Notes under the pieces: model-generated
Databases searched by the model: none
Seen by the model: the letters and a program-made list of their open reading frames with translations, nothing else
Told to the model about the DNA's origin: nothing
In this document: positions 16,130 to 25,381 of the stretch, piece by piece
Position numbering within the stretch: position 1 is the first letter of the stretch
How the letters are laid out: every line of letters starts with the position of its first letter
Source of the DNA: Natronorubrum sulfidifaciens JCM 14089
Lineage (GTDB): Archaea > Halobacteriota > Halobacteria > Halobacteriales > Natrialbaceae
NCBI RefSeq assembly: GCF_000337735.1
Contig: NZ_AOHX01000046.1
Coordinates: forward strand, 89,401 to 153,400
DNA length: 64,000 nucleotides
Direction of reading: 5' to 3'
Program-made: the position numbers and the translations under genes

Positions 16130-17263
16130 TCACTCCGTCGGCGGGACCGGTTCGTCCTCGAGCAGCGAGCGGACGTACTTCGTGACGTGGTCGTCGATTC
16201 GGCGTTTGTAGCCGGCCTGTCGGGCGAGGCGATCGAGTTCGCGGGCGACGAGGCTGCCGTACTGAACGGCCTTTTTATCCCGTCTGGCGACGTCCTCGGG
16301 GAGCACGTCGGCAGCGACGAGCCGAAGCGCGCGTTTGCGTTCGTCCTCGTCGGCCAGCAACGAATCGGGGAGCCGCAGCGCTGCGTCGACGACGGCGTCG
16401 TGGAGCAAGGGCATGACTGGCTCGAGCCCCGTCGCCTCGATTGCGTGGCGGTCGCGAGGCAGCTGGTCGGGCAGTGTCGCGATCCCTTCGCGAACGGCCC
16501 CGCGGGTCGTTTCGGCCTCGACACGGTGGTCGAGATGGACGACTTTCTCGTAGCCGCCGAACAGCTCGTCGGCTCCCTGTCCCACTGCCAGCGCGTCGAA
16601 GCCCTCGGCGGCGACGTGTTCGCCGACCAGCGACAGCGGCAGCGCGATCTGGACGTCCATCGCGTTCGTTCGGCCGATCGCACGGGCGACGTGGGGCACG
16701 GTGCGCTCGAGATCCGTGGGCTCGAGGGAGACGACGGTTAGCTCGCGGCCCATCGCATCGGCGGCCGTCCGGGCGGCCTCGACGTCGTGGCTGTCGGGAA
16801 AGCCGACGACGAAAAGTGGCGCGTCGAGCAACTCGGCGACCAGCGCCGAATCGACGCCGCCGGAGAAGGCGACGGCGATGTCGTGGTCGGCAGATCGGGC
16901 GTCAGTTGTCGCCGTTCGGATCGCGTCCGAGAGCCGCTCGAGTGCCGCGTCGTGGTCCGTCTCGAGTGGCGGCTCGGGGAGCGTCCACCGGGGCTCGGGG
17001 TCGGTCTCGGCTGTCAAATCCAGCGTCGATCCCGGCGGGAGGAGTTCGGGTACCTCGAGGGCGGTGGGCTCGAACGCCCACTGGGTGTCGGGGTTCGTCG
17101 GGTCACGGTCGGCCTCGACGTACAGCGGAACGCGGCCGAGAACGTCTCGGACCAGTGTCCCGTCGAGTTCTCCGGCGAAGCCGACCGTCCCTGGCAACGG
17201 CTCGTCGTGCTCGAGCGCTCGACGGACGAGTTCGGCGTCGGCACCGCGCAGCGTCGGGCTCAT
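16130..17263 (-). CDS. AsnB-like ATP-pyrophosphatase with remnant glutaminase domain
   Basis: 377 residues. The C-terminal two thirds are an asparagine-synthetase-type ATP pyrophosphatase: P-loop AVAFSGGVDSALVAE (about 155), DAMDVQIALPLSLVGEH region, and the adenylation motif VGQGADELFGGYEKV. The N-terminal ~110 residues resemble only the end of a class II glutaminase (GRVPLYVEAD, WAFEPTALEVPELLPPGSTLDL) and lack the N-terminal catalytic Cys2. It therefore should not use glutamine directly, and either takes ammonia/another nucleophile or does different adenylating chemistry. Its ATG overlaps the PHP-gene stop by ATGA. True AsnB is normally about 500 or more residues. Confidence 0.8.
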   Translation of the reverse strand: MSPTLRGADAELVRRALEHDEPLPGTVGFAGELDGTLVRDVLGRVPLYVEADRDPTNPDTQWAFEPTALEVPELLPPGSTLDLTAETDPEPRWTLPEPPLETDHDAALERLSDAIRTATTDARSADHDIAVAFSGGVDSALVAELLDAPLFVVGFPDSHDVEAARTAADAMGRELTVVSLEPTDLERTVPHVARAIGRTNAMDVQIALPLSLVGEHVAAEGFDALAVGQGADELFGGYEKVVHLDHRVEAETTRGAVREGIATLPDQLPRDRHAIEATGLEPVMPLLHDAVVDAALRLPDSLLADEDERKRALRLVAADVLPEDVARRDKKAVQYGSLVARELDRLARQAGYKRRIDDHVTKYVRSLLEDEPVPPTE

Positions 17264-17946
17264 CGGAACAGCCCCAGAACGCCGTTTCTGACGCGTCTCG
17301 AAACGCCGCCAGCAGCCTGTTGAAAGCTGATCCGCCACGGTGTTCGTTTGCCCTCGACGGAGGTGCGACCGGCGCGGATCGCCTCGAGGATCGCGTCGAC
17401 GGAGCGCTCGTCGGCGTCGACACGGGTCACGGCTTGACCGACCATCTCGCTGATGTGTGCATCACTCCCGGCAGTCATCGGCAGTTCACGGGACCTGGCG
17501 AAGCGCTCGGCCTGACGGTTCGCTCGGCCGGTCAGCAGTCGGGAGTTGTAGATCTCGATCGCATCGCCCATGGCGAGTTCGTCGCGGGAGACCCGAGCCA
17601 TCACGCCGTGGCGTGACTCCTGGAACGGGTGTGGAATCACCGCGAGGCCGCCCTGATCGTGGATCGCCTCGAGCGTCGATTCGTAGGAGAGTCCGGGCGG
17701 GACGGCCTCCTCGAGTCCGAACCCCAGAATGTGGCCGGCTTTGCTCGAGATTTCCATCGCCGGAATGCCGACCAGTCCGTATTCGGGGGCGCGCTCGGCG
17801 GCGGCGAGGCTGGCGTCGATTTCGTCGTGGTCGGTCACGGCGATCGCGTCCAGGCCGACGGCGTCTGCCTGTTCTAAGATCAGTTCGACCGGATCTCGGC
17901 CGTCATAGGACAACGACGAGTGAGCGTGGAGTTCAACCGACAGCAC
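17260..17946 (-). CDS. PHP-domain metal-dependent phosphoesterase
   Basis: 228 residues. PHP motifs are in order: motif I ELHAHSSLSYDG (HxH), ITDHDEIDASLAA (motif II, DHD), PAMEIS (acidic ligand), IPHPF (His) and GSDAH near residue 178 (motif IV). These bind two or three metal ions in phosphoesterases such as histidinol phosphatase and YciV/RNase AM. The start is a GTG at 17946. It is co-transcribed and translationally coupled with the AsnB-like gene, so the two may act in one pathway, but no substrate can be inferred. Confidence 0.85.
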   Translation of the reverse strand: MLSVELHAHSSLSYDGRDPVELILEQADAVGLDAIAVTDHDEIDASLAAAERAPEYGLVGIPAMEISSKAGHILGFGLEEAVPPGLSYESTLEAIHDQGGLAVIPHPFQESRHGVMARVSRDELAMGDAIEIYNSRLLTGRANRQAERFARSRELPMTAGSDAHISEMVGQAVTRVDADERSVDAILEAIRAGRTSVEGKRTPWRISFQQAAGGVSRRVRNGVLGLFR

Positions 17947-18015
17947 GTGTATGTCCCATGGTTAGGGTGGATCGATCAAAAACACCCCGGTCCGTGGTGT
18001 GACTCCGACCGTCGG

Positions 18016-18462
18016 CTACTCGTCGGGATCGAGTTCGACCAACTCGAGCGATCGATCGAGGTGACAGACGTCGTGTGGCGGGTCGCCGATGATATCGCGG
18101 ATGCGATACTCCGTGTCGAACTCAACCGCGTCGGGTTCGCAGTACTCGTGGCTCGGACAGTCGACGTACGGACAGGAGCCGGGCAAGCTCGTTTTGCTGC
18201 CGGCGAACGCGCCTTTCGAGGTGATGTTCGCGCGAACGGAGACGGGCTCGACTTCGACCGCGCGGACGCCGCCGTCGTGCATGGCACACTCGAGGGTCTG
18301 AGCGTTCTCGCGAATGGATGTGATGCGGTATTTGCTCCCCTCGTTCAGATTGAGACACTGGCTCCGGTAGGGACAGCCGGCACAGGCGTCGGCCTCGCCG
18401 TGATAGACGAACTCGGTGTCGGGCTCGGCGAGGCGAGTTCCGACGAGCGTAACGGTGGACAT
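18016..18462 (-). CDS. UPF0179 family protein
   Basis: 148 residues with two Cys clusters: CAGCPYRSQC (about 27-36) and CPYVDCPSHEYC (about 96-107), plus two isolated Cys. This Cys pattern, the start MSTVTLVGTRLAEPDTEFVYHG and the overall length match UPF0179, an archaeal family of unknown function that probably binds a metal or Fe-S cluster. The ATG at 18462 is preferred to an in-frame start 17 codons upstream. The gene reads alone on the minus strand. Confidence 0.82.
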   Translation of the reverse strand: MSTVTLVGTRLAEPDTEFVYHGEADACAGCPYRSQCLNLNEGSKYRITSIRENAQTLECAMHDGGVRAVEVEPVSVRANITSKGAFAGSKTSLPGSCPYVDCPSHEYCEPDAVEFDTEYRIRDIIGDPPHDVCHLDRSLELVELDPDE

Positions 18463-18641
18463 GGTGGTGGGTAGTTCCCGGCCGCGGTTAAGACTCACGT
18501 CCGGACAGCACACACTCGAGCCGGCGTTGCTGGCGGCTTATACTGCCGGACAAACGATTCACGCACCGATCGCACGCGAACGCGCGTCGCCGTCGTCGAC
18601 GCGCCGTGAGACGCGATCAGGCGTGTACTGACTGTTGCCCG

Positions 18642-19100
18642 TCAGTATGAGGCCGAGTCGGAGGCGTCGTCCGCGGCTGTCGGTCCAGTCAACTCGTCGA
18701 GTCGCTCGAAGTACGTCTCTCGTGGCACCTGATAGAGGCCGCGGTAGTCGACCTCACCCTCGGCGAACGCGCGAGCGAGCGCGAGTGCACGGGCGATGGC
18801 GTCGTCCTGTGTTGGAAACCGCTCGTTCTCGGCGGAGACGTCGGGCTCGAGATAGAGCGTGACGTACCAGTCAGTTTCGTCGGTTCGGGTGGTCGGATTC
18901 GTCCCGGGGCGGCGGGTTCGCTTGCCGTGGGTCACGTACAGCGTGGGGAGACAGGCCGCAGGGAAGTCATCGCCGTTGAAGACGTCCGGCCGGTATGCGA
19001 GTACGAGCCGGCCGTCGTCGCCGTGGCTCCAGACGTCCCAACCGTCCGCAAGCGACGAGCGCAGCCGTTCGGAGTCGTCGTCGGACGCCGTATCAGTCAT
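18642..19100 (-). CDS. Haloarchaeal conserved protein (DUF5820-like)
   Basis: 152 acidic residues. It starts MTDTASDDDSERLRSSL; the middle has WDVWSHGDDGRLVLAYRPDVF and WYVTLYLEPDVSAENERFPTQDDA, and ends with YFERLDELTGPTAADD. No catalytic or binding motif, signal or membrane segment is seen. I recall such proteins as DUF5820 but cannot verify it. The ATG at 19100 is supported by a TATATA box 25-30 nt upstream; an open frame continues further upstream but is Arg-rich and non-coding in character. Confidence 0.75.
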   Translation of the reverse strand: MTDTASDDDSERLRSSLADGWDVWSHGDDGRLVLAYRPDVFNGDDFPAACLPTLYVTHGKRTRRPGTNPTTRTDETDWYVTLYLEPDVSAENERFPTQDDAIARALALARAFAEGEVDYRGLYQVPRETYFERLDELTGPTAADDASDSASY

Positions 19101-19702
19101 ACGTCGTGTTACCCTCGCCGGCCGTATATACTGTCGGAGACGGACTCGAGTGTCGTCATCGAACTCGACTCGCGCGAGCCGCGGGCCAGCCGCGCGCGAG
19201 CGTTCCCGGACCCTGCAAGCCGATAATTTATGTCGCGATTGCTCGATTGAGTGGTGTGGTACCGAATATCTGTATACGATTCTGGTAGTATTTGCCTGCA
19301 ATAAGCTCCTGATAAATATCTTTTGGGGCTAAAGCTAAGTAGCTGGATTACTCACTCATTAAACACTATCGGTATCCGTCCGACGGACCGATTCACCCTG
19401 CGTCCGTCCCCGGCGCACCGTTGTTCATGTCCCCGATACGGACCTCGCGCAACGGCACGTGGTGATCGATCACATATGACACGACAGACCGCCGCCTACT
19501 GCGGTTCGGAACGCCCGACGAGCCTGCCACTCGAGGCGCGACCCGAACGCGACAGTGACACCATGTCTGTCGACGATGCAGTTCGACGGATTCCGACGGT
19601 TCGACCACGATGCCACGGCTGGTCGGACGACGTCCGCTCCGAACACGGTCCGTATGACTACGGACGATGCAGACGGGGGAGACCGCAACTGGCAATGATA
19701 CC
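19101..19702. other. 600-nt intergenic region before the prkA operon
   Basis: The left ~30 nt hold the DUF5820-like promoter. A TATA-like AAATATC box at about 19313-19318 is the best start for the rightward prkA transcript and implies a leader of about 360 nt. A perfect 7-bp hairpin (GTCCGTA-TGAC-TACGGAC, 19648-19665) lies just before the start region. An open frame at 19476-19706 ends with an ATGA overlap on the prkA start, but it is Arg-rich and unlike real proteins of this genome. Otherwise nothing is recognised. Confidence 0.5.
19125..19130 (-). promoter_or_regulatory. TATA box of the DUF5820-like gene
   Basis: TATATA lies 25-30 nt upstream of the ATG at 19100 on the minus strand, as expected for a leaderless transcript. 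It is part of one copy of a motif (TATACTGTCGGA-like) that recurs at four intergenic sites in the window. Confidence 0.55.
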
Positions 19703-21775
19703 ATGACCGGTGACATCGAGACACTCGAGAAGCTCAGTACGGATTACAAGGAATCGATGCCCGCAGACCTGCGGGAGACCAAGTCCTTCGACTGGTACCT
19801 CGAAACGCTGTACGAGGACCCGAAGGTCACCCGCAACGCCCACCAGCGGGTTGCGGACATGTTCGACTACTACGGGACGTCTTACGACGAGACCCGAGGA
19901 ATGGTCGAGTACAAACTCGCCTCGGAGGACCCGTTGAACGACGGTGAGAACACCTTCTACGGGACGGTGATCCACCAGTCGATCCACGAGTTCGTGAACA
20001 AGGTCAAGTCGGGTGCCCGTCGACTGGGTCCGGAACGGCGGATCAAACTCCTGCTCGGGCCGGTTGGCTCCGGGAAATCTCACTTCGACAAGCAGGTTCG
20101 AAAGTACTTCGAGGACTACACCCTCCGCGATGAGGGGCGGATGTACACCTTCCGCTGGACGAACCTCTGTGATGTCATCAAAGACCAGGACCCCGCTGAC
20201 GACACCGTTCGGTCGCCGATGAATCAGGACCCGCTCGTGTTGTTGCCCGTCCAGCAGCGCCAGCAGGTGATCGACGACCTAAATGAGCGTCTCGACGCAC
20301 CCTACACCATCCAGAACGAGCAGGCGCTCGATCCGGAAAGCGAGTTCTACATGGACAAGCTGCTGGCGTACTACGACGACGACCTTCAGGCCGTCCTCGA
20401 GAACCACGTCGAGATCATCCGGCTCGTCGCCGACGAGAACAAACGCCAGGGACTCGAGACGTTCGAGCCCAAGGACAAGAAAAATCAGGACGAGACGGAG
20501 CTAACGGGCGACGTCAACTACTCGAAGATCGCCATCTACGGCGAGAGCGATCCACGCGCGTTCGATTACTCCGGGGCGTTCTGTAACGCGAACAGGGGAA
20601 TTTTCAGCGGTGAAGAGCTCCTGAAACTCCAGCGCGAGTTCCTCTATGACTTCCTGCACGCGACCCAGGAACAGACGATCAAGCCAAAGAACAACCCGCG
20701 GATCGACATCGACCAGGTGATCGTCGGGCGGACGAACATGCCCGAGTACAAGGACAAAAAGGGCGACGAGAAGATGGAGGCGTTCAACGACCGCACCAAG
20801 CGCATCGACTTCCCGTACGTCCTCTCGTATGAAGACGAGGCCCTGATCTACAACAAGATGCTTTCCAACGCCGACGTCCCCGACATCAACGTCGAGCCCC
20901 ACACCTTAGAGATGGCGGGGCTGTTCGGCGTGCTCACGCGGATCGAAGAGCCCGACACCGAGACGGTCGACCTGCTCTCGAAGGCGAAGGCGTACAACGA
21001 CGAGATCGACGAGGGCGACGACATCGACGTCAAGAAACTCCGCGAGGAAGCCGCCGCGAAAGCCGAAATCGGCGAAGGGATGGTCGGCATCTCGCCGCGG
21101 TTTATCGGCGACGAAATCGCCGAGGCGATCATGGACTCGAAACACCGCCAGCGCGGCTTCCTCTCGCCGCTGACGGTGTTTAACTTCTTCGAGGAGAATC
21201 TCGAGCACCACGGCTCGATCCCCGAAGACAACTTCGAGAAGTACTACCGCTACCTCGAGATGGTTCGCGAGGAGTACAAAGAGCGCGCCATCGAGGACGT
21301 CCGCCATGCACTGGCTTACGACTTAGACGAGATCCAGCGTCAGGGCGAGAAGTACATGGACCACGTGATGGCCTACATCGACGACGACACGATCGAAGAC
21401 GAACTCACGGGTCGCGAGCAAGAACCCGACGAGACGTTCCTCCGAAGCGTCGAGGAGAAACTCGACATTCCCGAAGACCGCAAAGAGGACTTCCGCCAGG
21501 AAGTGTCGAACTGGGTCTCCCGCCGTGCTCGCGAGGGCGAGGCGTTCAACCCGCAGGACAACGAGCGCCTGCGCCGCGCCTTGGAGCGAAAGCTCTGGGA
21601 GGACAAGAAACACAACATCAACTTCTCGGCGCTGGTCAGCGCCAACGAGTTCGACGACGACGAACGCTCGTCGTGGATCGACGCGCTGATCGAACAGGGC
21701 TACTCCGAGGCAGGGGCCAAAGAAGTACTCGAGTTCGCCGGCGCGGAGGTCGCCAAAGCAGAGATGGAAGACTGA
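19703..21775 (+). CDS. prkA: PrkA-type AAA+ serine protein kinase, first copy
   Basis: 690 residues. The AAA+ ATPase half has a Walker A GPVGSGKS (119-126) followed by the PrkA-specific insertion rich in conserved blocks (FRWTNLCDVIKDQDP, SPMNQDPLVLLP, DYSGAFCNANRGIFSGEELLKLQREFLYDF region, and VIVGRTNMPEYK). The C-terminal region (HTLEMAGLFGVLTRI ... GISPRFIGDEIAEAI) is the kinase-like PrkA_C domain. Bacterial PrkA/YeaG is a stress- and starvation-related kinase. ATG 19703 (MTGDIETLEKL) is chosen over ATG 19667. The stop is one base before the ATG of the second prkA. Confidence 0.9.
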   Translation: MTGDIETLEKLSTDYKESMPADLRETKSFDWYLETLYEDPKVTRNAHQRVADMFDYYGTSYDETRGMVEYKLASEDPLNDGENTFYGTVIHQSIHEFVNKVKSGARRLGPERRIKLLLGPVGSGKSHFDKQVRKYFEDYTLRDEGRMYTFRWTNLCDVIKDQDPADDTVRSPMNQDPLVLLPVQQRQQVIDDLNERLDAPYTIQNEQALDPESEFYMDKLLAYYDDDLQAVLENHVEIIRLVADENKRQGLETFEPKDKKNQDETELTGDVNYSKIAIYGESDPRAFDYSGAFCNANRGIFSGEELLKLQREFLYDFLHATQEQTIKPKNNPRIDIDQVIVGRTNMPEYKDKKGDEKMEAFNDRTKRIDFPYVLSYEDEALIYNKMLSNADVPDINVEPHTLEMAGLFGVLTRIEEPDTETVDLLSKAKAYNDEIDEGDDIDVKKLREEAAAKAEIGEGMVGISPRFIGDEIAEAIMDSKHRQRGFLSPLTVFNFFEENLEHHGSIPEDNFEKYYRYLEMVREEYKERAIEDVRHALAYDLDEIQRQGEKYMDHVMAYIDDDTIEDELTGREQEPDETFLRSVEEKLDIPEDRKEDFRQEVSNWVSRRAREGEAFNPQDNERLRRALERKLWEDKKHNINFSALVSANEFDDDERSSWIDALIEQGYSEAGAKEVLEFAGAEVAKAEMED

Positions 21776-21776
21776 T

Positions 21777-24065
21777 ATGACTGGCAACGACTACGTCACC
21801 GAGGCTGACCGCACGCTAGAAGAGACCTACGAAGAGCCGATGAGCCTCGCGGCGTACGTCGATCGGATCTTCGAGAACCCGACGATCGCCTCCCACGCCT
21901 CGAAATACTTGCTCGAGGCGATCGAAGCCGCGGGCACCCGAACCGTGGTCGAGGAGGGCGAGGAGAACGAGCGCTATCGCTTCTTCGACGATCCACACAA
22001 CGACGGCGAGCACGCGATCTTGGGCAACACCGAGGTGTTGAACCGGTTCGTCGACGATCTGCGATCGATCGCTTCGGGCCGGGCGAAAGACGAGAAGATC
22101 ATCTGGTTCGAGGGACCGACCGCGACGGGCAAATCCGAACTCAAGCGCTGTCTGGTCAACGGACTGCGCGAGTACTCGAAGACGCCCGAGGGCCGCCGCT
22201 ACACCGTCGAATGGAACGTGACCACGGCTGGAGCCGACGATCGCGGACTGAGCTACGGCGACAGCGATCCGACCGCGATGGACGACAAACACTGGTACGA
22301 AAGTCCAGTCCAGACCCATCCGCTGTCGGTGTTCCCCGAGTCGGTCCGCGAACGGGTGCTCGCGGACTTAAACGGCGACCTCGAGGACCACGTCCCCGTC
22401 CGGGTCGATGCGGCGCTCGATCCGTTCTCGCGGGAGGCGTATGACTTCTTAGAGGAACGCTACCGCCGGGAGGGCAAGGAGGCGCTGTTCTCGGCGATCA
22501 TCGACGACGACCACCTGCGGGTGAAAAACTACGTCGTCGACATCGGACAGGGGGTGGGAGTCCTCCACTCCGAAGACGATGGGTCGCCGAAGGAACGACT
22601 CGTCGGCTCGTGGATGCACGGCATGTTGCAGGAACTGGACTCGCGGGGTCGGAAGAACCCACAGGCGTTCAGTTACGACGGCGTCCTCTCGCAGGGCAAC
22701 GGCGTCCTGACGATCGTCGAGGACGCAGCCCAACACGCCGACTTGCTCCAGAAGCTGTTGAACGTCCCCGACGAGCAGTCGGTCAAACTGGACAAGGGGA
22801 TCGGAATGGACATCGACACGCAGATGCTGATCATCTCGAACCCCGATCTCGAGGCCCAGTTGAACCAACATTCGGACAGAAACGGGATGGACCCGCTGAA
22901 AGCGCTCAAGCGACGGCTGGACAAACACCAGTTCGGCTACCTGACGAATTTGAGTCTCGAGTGTGAGCTCATTCGCCGCGAACTGACCAACGAGACGTCG
23001 GTCTGGGAGGCCGAGAGCTACGCTGAACTCGAGGACCGGATCCGAGAGCCGGTGACGGTAACGGTCAAAGATCAGACCGGCGAGCCCCGACCACAGGAGT
23101 TTGCACCCCACGCGATCGAGGCGGCCGCGCTGTATGCGGTCGTCACCCGGCTCGACGAGGAGAGCCTGCCGAACGGTCTCGATCTCGTCGATAAGGCGTT
23201 GATCTTCGATCAGGGCTTCTTGCAGGAAGGCGACTCCCGCCGGGAGAAAGACGAGTTCGACTTCGATGACAACGCCCACGACGGCGAACACGGGATTCCG
23301 GTGACCTACACGCGGGACACGCTTGCGGAACTCCTCCAGACGGACCGGGATCGACACCATCCCGAACTGTCGGTCGAGGACGTCGTGATGCCACGGGACG
23401 TGTTGAACACGATGGCTGAGGGGCTCGCGAACGCACCCGTCTTTTCGATGGGCGAGCGCTCGGAGTTCGAAAACCGGATCGTGCCCGTGAAAAACTACGT
23501 CTTCGACCGTCAGGAGTCGGACGTCATCGAGGCGATCATGCACGACAAACGCGTCGACGAGGAGACCGTCGCCGAGTACGTCGAAAACGTCTACGCGTGG
23601 GAGACCGACGAACCGCTGTACAACGACCGTGGCGAGCGCGTCGAGCCGGACCCACTGAAGATGAAGCTGTTCGAGGTCGAACACCTCGGCCGCTTCTCCG
23701 AGGCCGAGTACGACGGCAACGTGCCACGCGAGAGCGTCCGGAACTTCCGCCGTGAGAAGGTGATCACGTCACTGAACCGCCACGCGTGGGAACACCGCGA
23801 CGAGGATTTCGCCGTCGAAGACGTCGATCTCACCGCGATTCCGGTGATCAAATCCGTTCTCGAGAGCCACGACTGGGACGACGTCGAACGAACGTTCGAG
23901 GACTTCGACCCCCGCCAGTGGGACGACCCACCGAGCGGGACGGAGACCGCAGCGGTCAAAGACCGCACGATCGAGACGATGGTCGAGCGCTTCGACTACT
24001 CCGAGGCGTCGGCCGAACTGACCAGCAGACACGTTATGGGACAGGTGAGCTACCGATGGGACTGA
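21777..24065 (+). CDS. PrkA-type AAA+ serine protein kinase, second diverged copy
   Basis: 762 residues. It shares the PrkA layout with the upstream gene: an N-terminal [24 protein letters not shown] block, Walker A GPTATGKS (113-120), a long middle region with [10 protein letters not shown] and [18 protein letters not shown], and the C-terminal [30 protein letters not shown] domain. It is about 70 residues longer and clearly diverged, so it is an old paralogue, not a recent duplicate. One base separates it from the first copy and it overlaps the YeaH gene by 10 nt. A two-kinase complex is plausible. Confidence 0.9.
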   Translation: MTGNDYVTEADRTLEETYEEPMSLAAYVDRIFENPTIASHASKYLLEAIEAAGTRTVVEEGEENERYRFFDDPHNDGEHAILGNTEVLNRFVDDLRSIASGRAKDEKIIWFEGPTATGKSELKRCLVNGLREYSKTPEGRRYTVEWNVTTAGADDRGLSYGDSDPTAMDDKHWYESPVQTHPLSVFPESVRERVLADLNGDLEDHVPVRVDAALDPFSREAYDFLEERYRREGKEALFSAIIDDDHLRVKNYVVDIGQGVGVLHSEDDGSPKERLVGSWMHGMLQELDSRGRKNPQAFSYDGVLSQGNGVLTIVEDAAQHADLLQKLLNVPDEQSVKLDKGIGMDIDTQMLIISNPDLEAQLNQHSDRNGMDPLKALKRRLDKHQFGYLTNLSLECELIRRELTNETSVWEAESYAELEDRIREPVTVTVKDQTGEPRPQEFAPHAIEAAALYAVVTRLDEESLPNGLDLVDKALIFDQGFLQEGDSRREKDEFDFDDNAHDGEHGIPVTYTRDTLAELLQTDRDRHHPELSVEDVVMPRDVLNTMAEGLANAPVFSMGERSEFENRIVPVKNYVFDRQESDVIEAIMHDKRVDEETVAEYVENVYAWETDEPLYNDRGERVEPDPLKMKLFEVEHLGRFSEAEYDGNVPRESVRNFRREKVITSLNRHAWEHRDEDFAVEDVDLTAIPVIKSVLESHDWDDVERTFEDFDPRQWDDPPSGTETAAVKDRTIETMVERFDYSEASAELTSRHVMGQVSYRWD

Positions 24066-25381
24066 GAGACGACCTCGAGCGATTCCGTGAGGTGGGCGAA
24101 CAGCGCCGCGAGGATCTGGCCGACTTCATCCAGTACGGCGACCTCGCCGGCGGACAGGGATCGATCCAGATCCCGGTCAAGATCGTCTCGCTGCCGGAGT
24201 TCGAGTACGATCAGCGCGATCAGGGTGGCGTCGGGCAAGGCGACGGCGGAACGCCCGACACCGGCCAGCCGGTCGGCCAACCCCAGCCACAGCCGGGTGA
24301 CGACGACGGCGACGACGGCGAGCCCGGTGAGGAGGGCGGCGACCACGAGTACTACGAGATGGACCCCGAGGAGTTCGCCGAAGAACTCGACGAGGAACTC
24401 GGGCTCGACTTAGAGCCGAAAGGCAAGCGCGTGATCGAGGAGAAAGAAGGGCCGTTTACCGACCTCACCCGGTCGGGCCCCGACAGCACGCTCGATTTCG
24501 AGCGGATGTTCAAGGAGGGTCTCAAGCGAAAGCTCGCGATGGACTTCGACGAGGAGTTCCTGCGCGAACTCTGTAAGGTCGAGGGCATCGAGCCCCGCGA
24601 GGTCTTCGAGTGGGCCCGCGGTGAGAGCCTGCCGGTGTCGATGGCATGGGTCGAGGAGGCCTACAGCGAGATTCCCGACGAGGAACGGGGCACGTGGGCC
24701 TCGATCGAGGCGGTCGAAGCGAACGTCGAACGCGAGAGCGTCCAGCAGAAGATTCGCCGGGAGGGGATCAAACACGTCCCCTTCCGCCGCGAGGACGAAC
24801 GCTACCGCTACCCCGAGATCATCGAGGAAAAAGAGAAGAACGTCGTCGTCGTCAACATCCGCGACGTCTCGGGGTCGATGCGCGAGAAGAAACGCGAACT
24901 CGTCGAACGGACGTTCACGCCGCTGGACTGGTATCTTCAGGGCAAGTACGACAACGCCGAGTTCATCTACATCGCCCACGACGCCGACGCCTGGGCGGTC
25001 GAACGCGACGACTTCTTTGGCATCCGCAGCGGCGGTGGGACGAAGATCTCGAGTGCGTACGACCTCGCGGCCGAACTGTTAGAGGAGTACCCCTGGAGCG
25101 ACTGGAACCGCTATGTCTTCGCCGCGGGAGACTCCGAGAACTCGAGCAACGACACCGAAGAGCGCGTCATTCCGAGAATGGAAGAGATTCCCGCCAACCT
25201 TCACGCCTACGTGGAGACCCAGCCAAGCGGCAACGCCATCAACGCGACCCACGCCGAGGAACTCGAGCGCCACTTCGGGACCGATTCCGACGACGTCGCG
25301 GTGGCGTACGTCAACAGCAAAGACGACGTGACCGACGCGATCTACGAGATTCTCTCGACGGAGGGTGAAACAGATGAGTAA
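24056..25381 (+). CDS. YeaH/DUF444 family protein with VWA-like metal site
   Basis: 441 residues. It starts [20 protein letters not shown], has a Gly/Asp/Pro/Gln-rich low-complexity linker (about 60-105), and a conserved core ending in a von Willebrand A-like fold whose MIDAS-type motif is RDVSGSM (about 273-279), with [14 protein letters not shown] carrying the later Thr ligand. DUF444/YeaH genes are almost always next to prkA (yeaG) in bacteria. The ATG lies inside the end of the second prkA, and the stop overlaps spoVR by 8 nt, so the four genes form one coupled operon. Confidence 0.9.
   Translation: MGLRDDLERFREVGEQRREDLADFIQYGDLAGGQGSIQIPVKIVSLPEFEYDQRDQGGVGQGDGGTPDTGQPVGQPQPQPGDDDGDDGEPGEEGGDHEYYEMDPEEFAEELDEELGLDLEPKGKRVIEEKEGPFTDLTRSGPDSTLDFERMFKEGLKRKLAMDFDEEFLRELCKVEGIEPREVFEWARGESLPVSMAWVEEAYSEIPDEERGTWASIEAVEANVERESVQQKIRREGIKHVPFRREDERYRYPEIIEEKEKNVVVVNIRDVSGSMREKKRELVERTFTPLDWYLQGKYDNAEFIYIAHDADAWAVERDDFFGIRSGGGTKISSAYDLAAELLEEYPWSDWNRYVFAAGDSENSSNDTEERVIPRMEEIPANLHAYVETQPSGNAINATHAEELERHFGTDSDDVAVAYVNSKDDVTDAIYEILSTEGETDE

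Noticed and set aside
19476..19706. 76-codon frame ending in an ATGA overlap with prkA
   Set aside because: The overlap resembles real coupling, but the product has about 15 Arg and is basic, unlike real proteins here, and no TATA box is placed for its ATG. I kept it out of the gene list.
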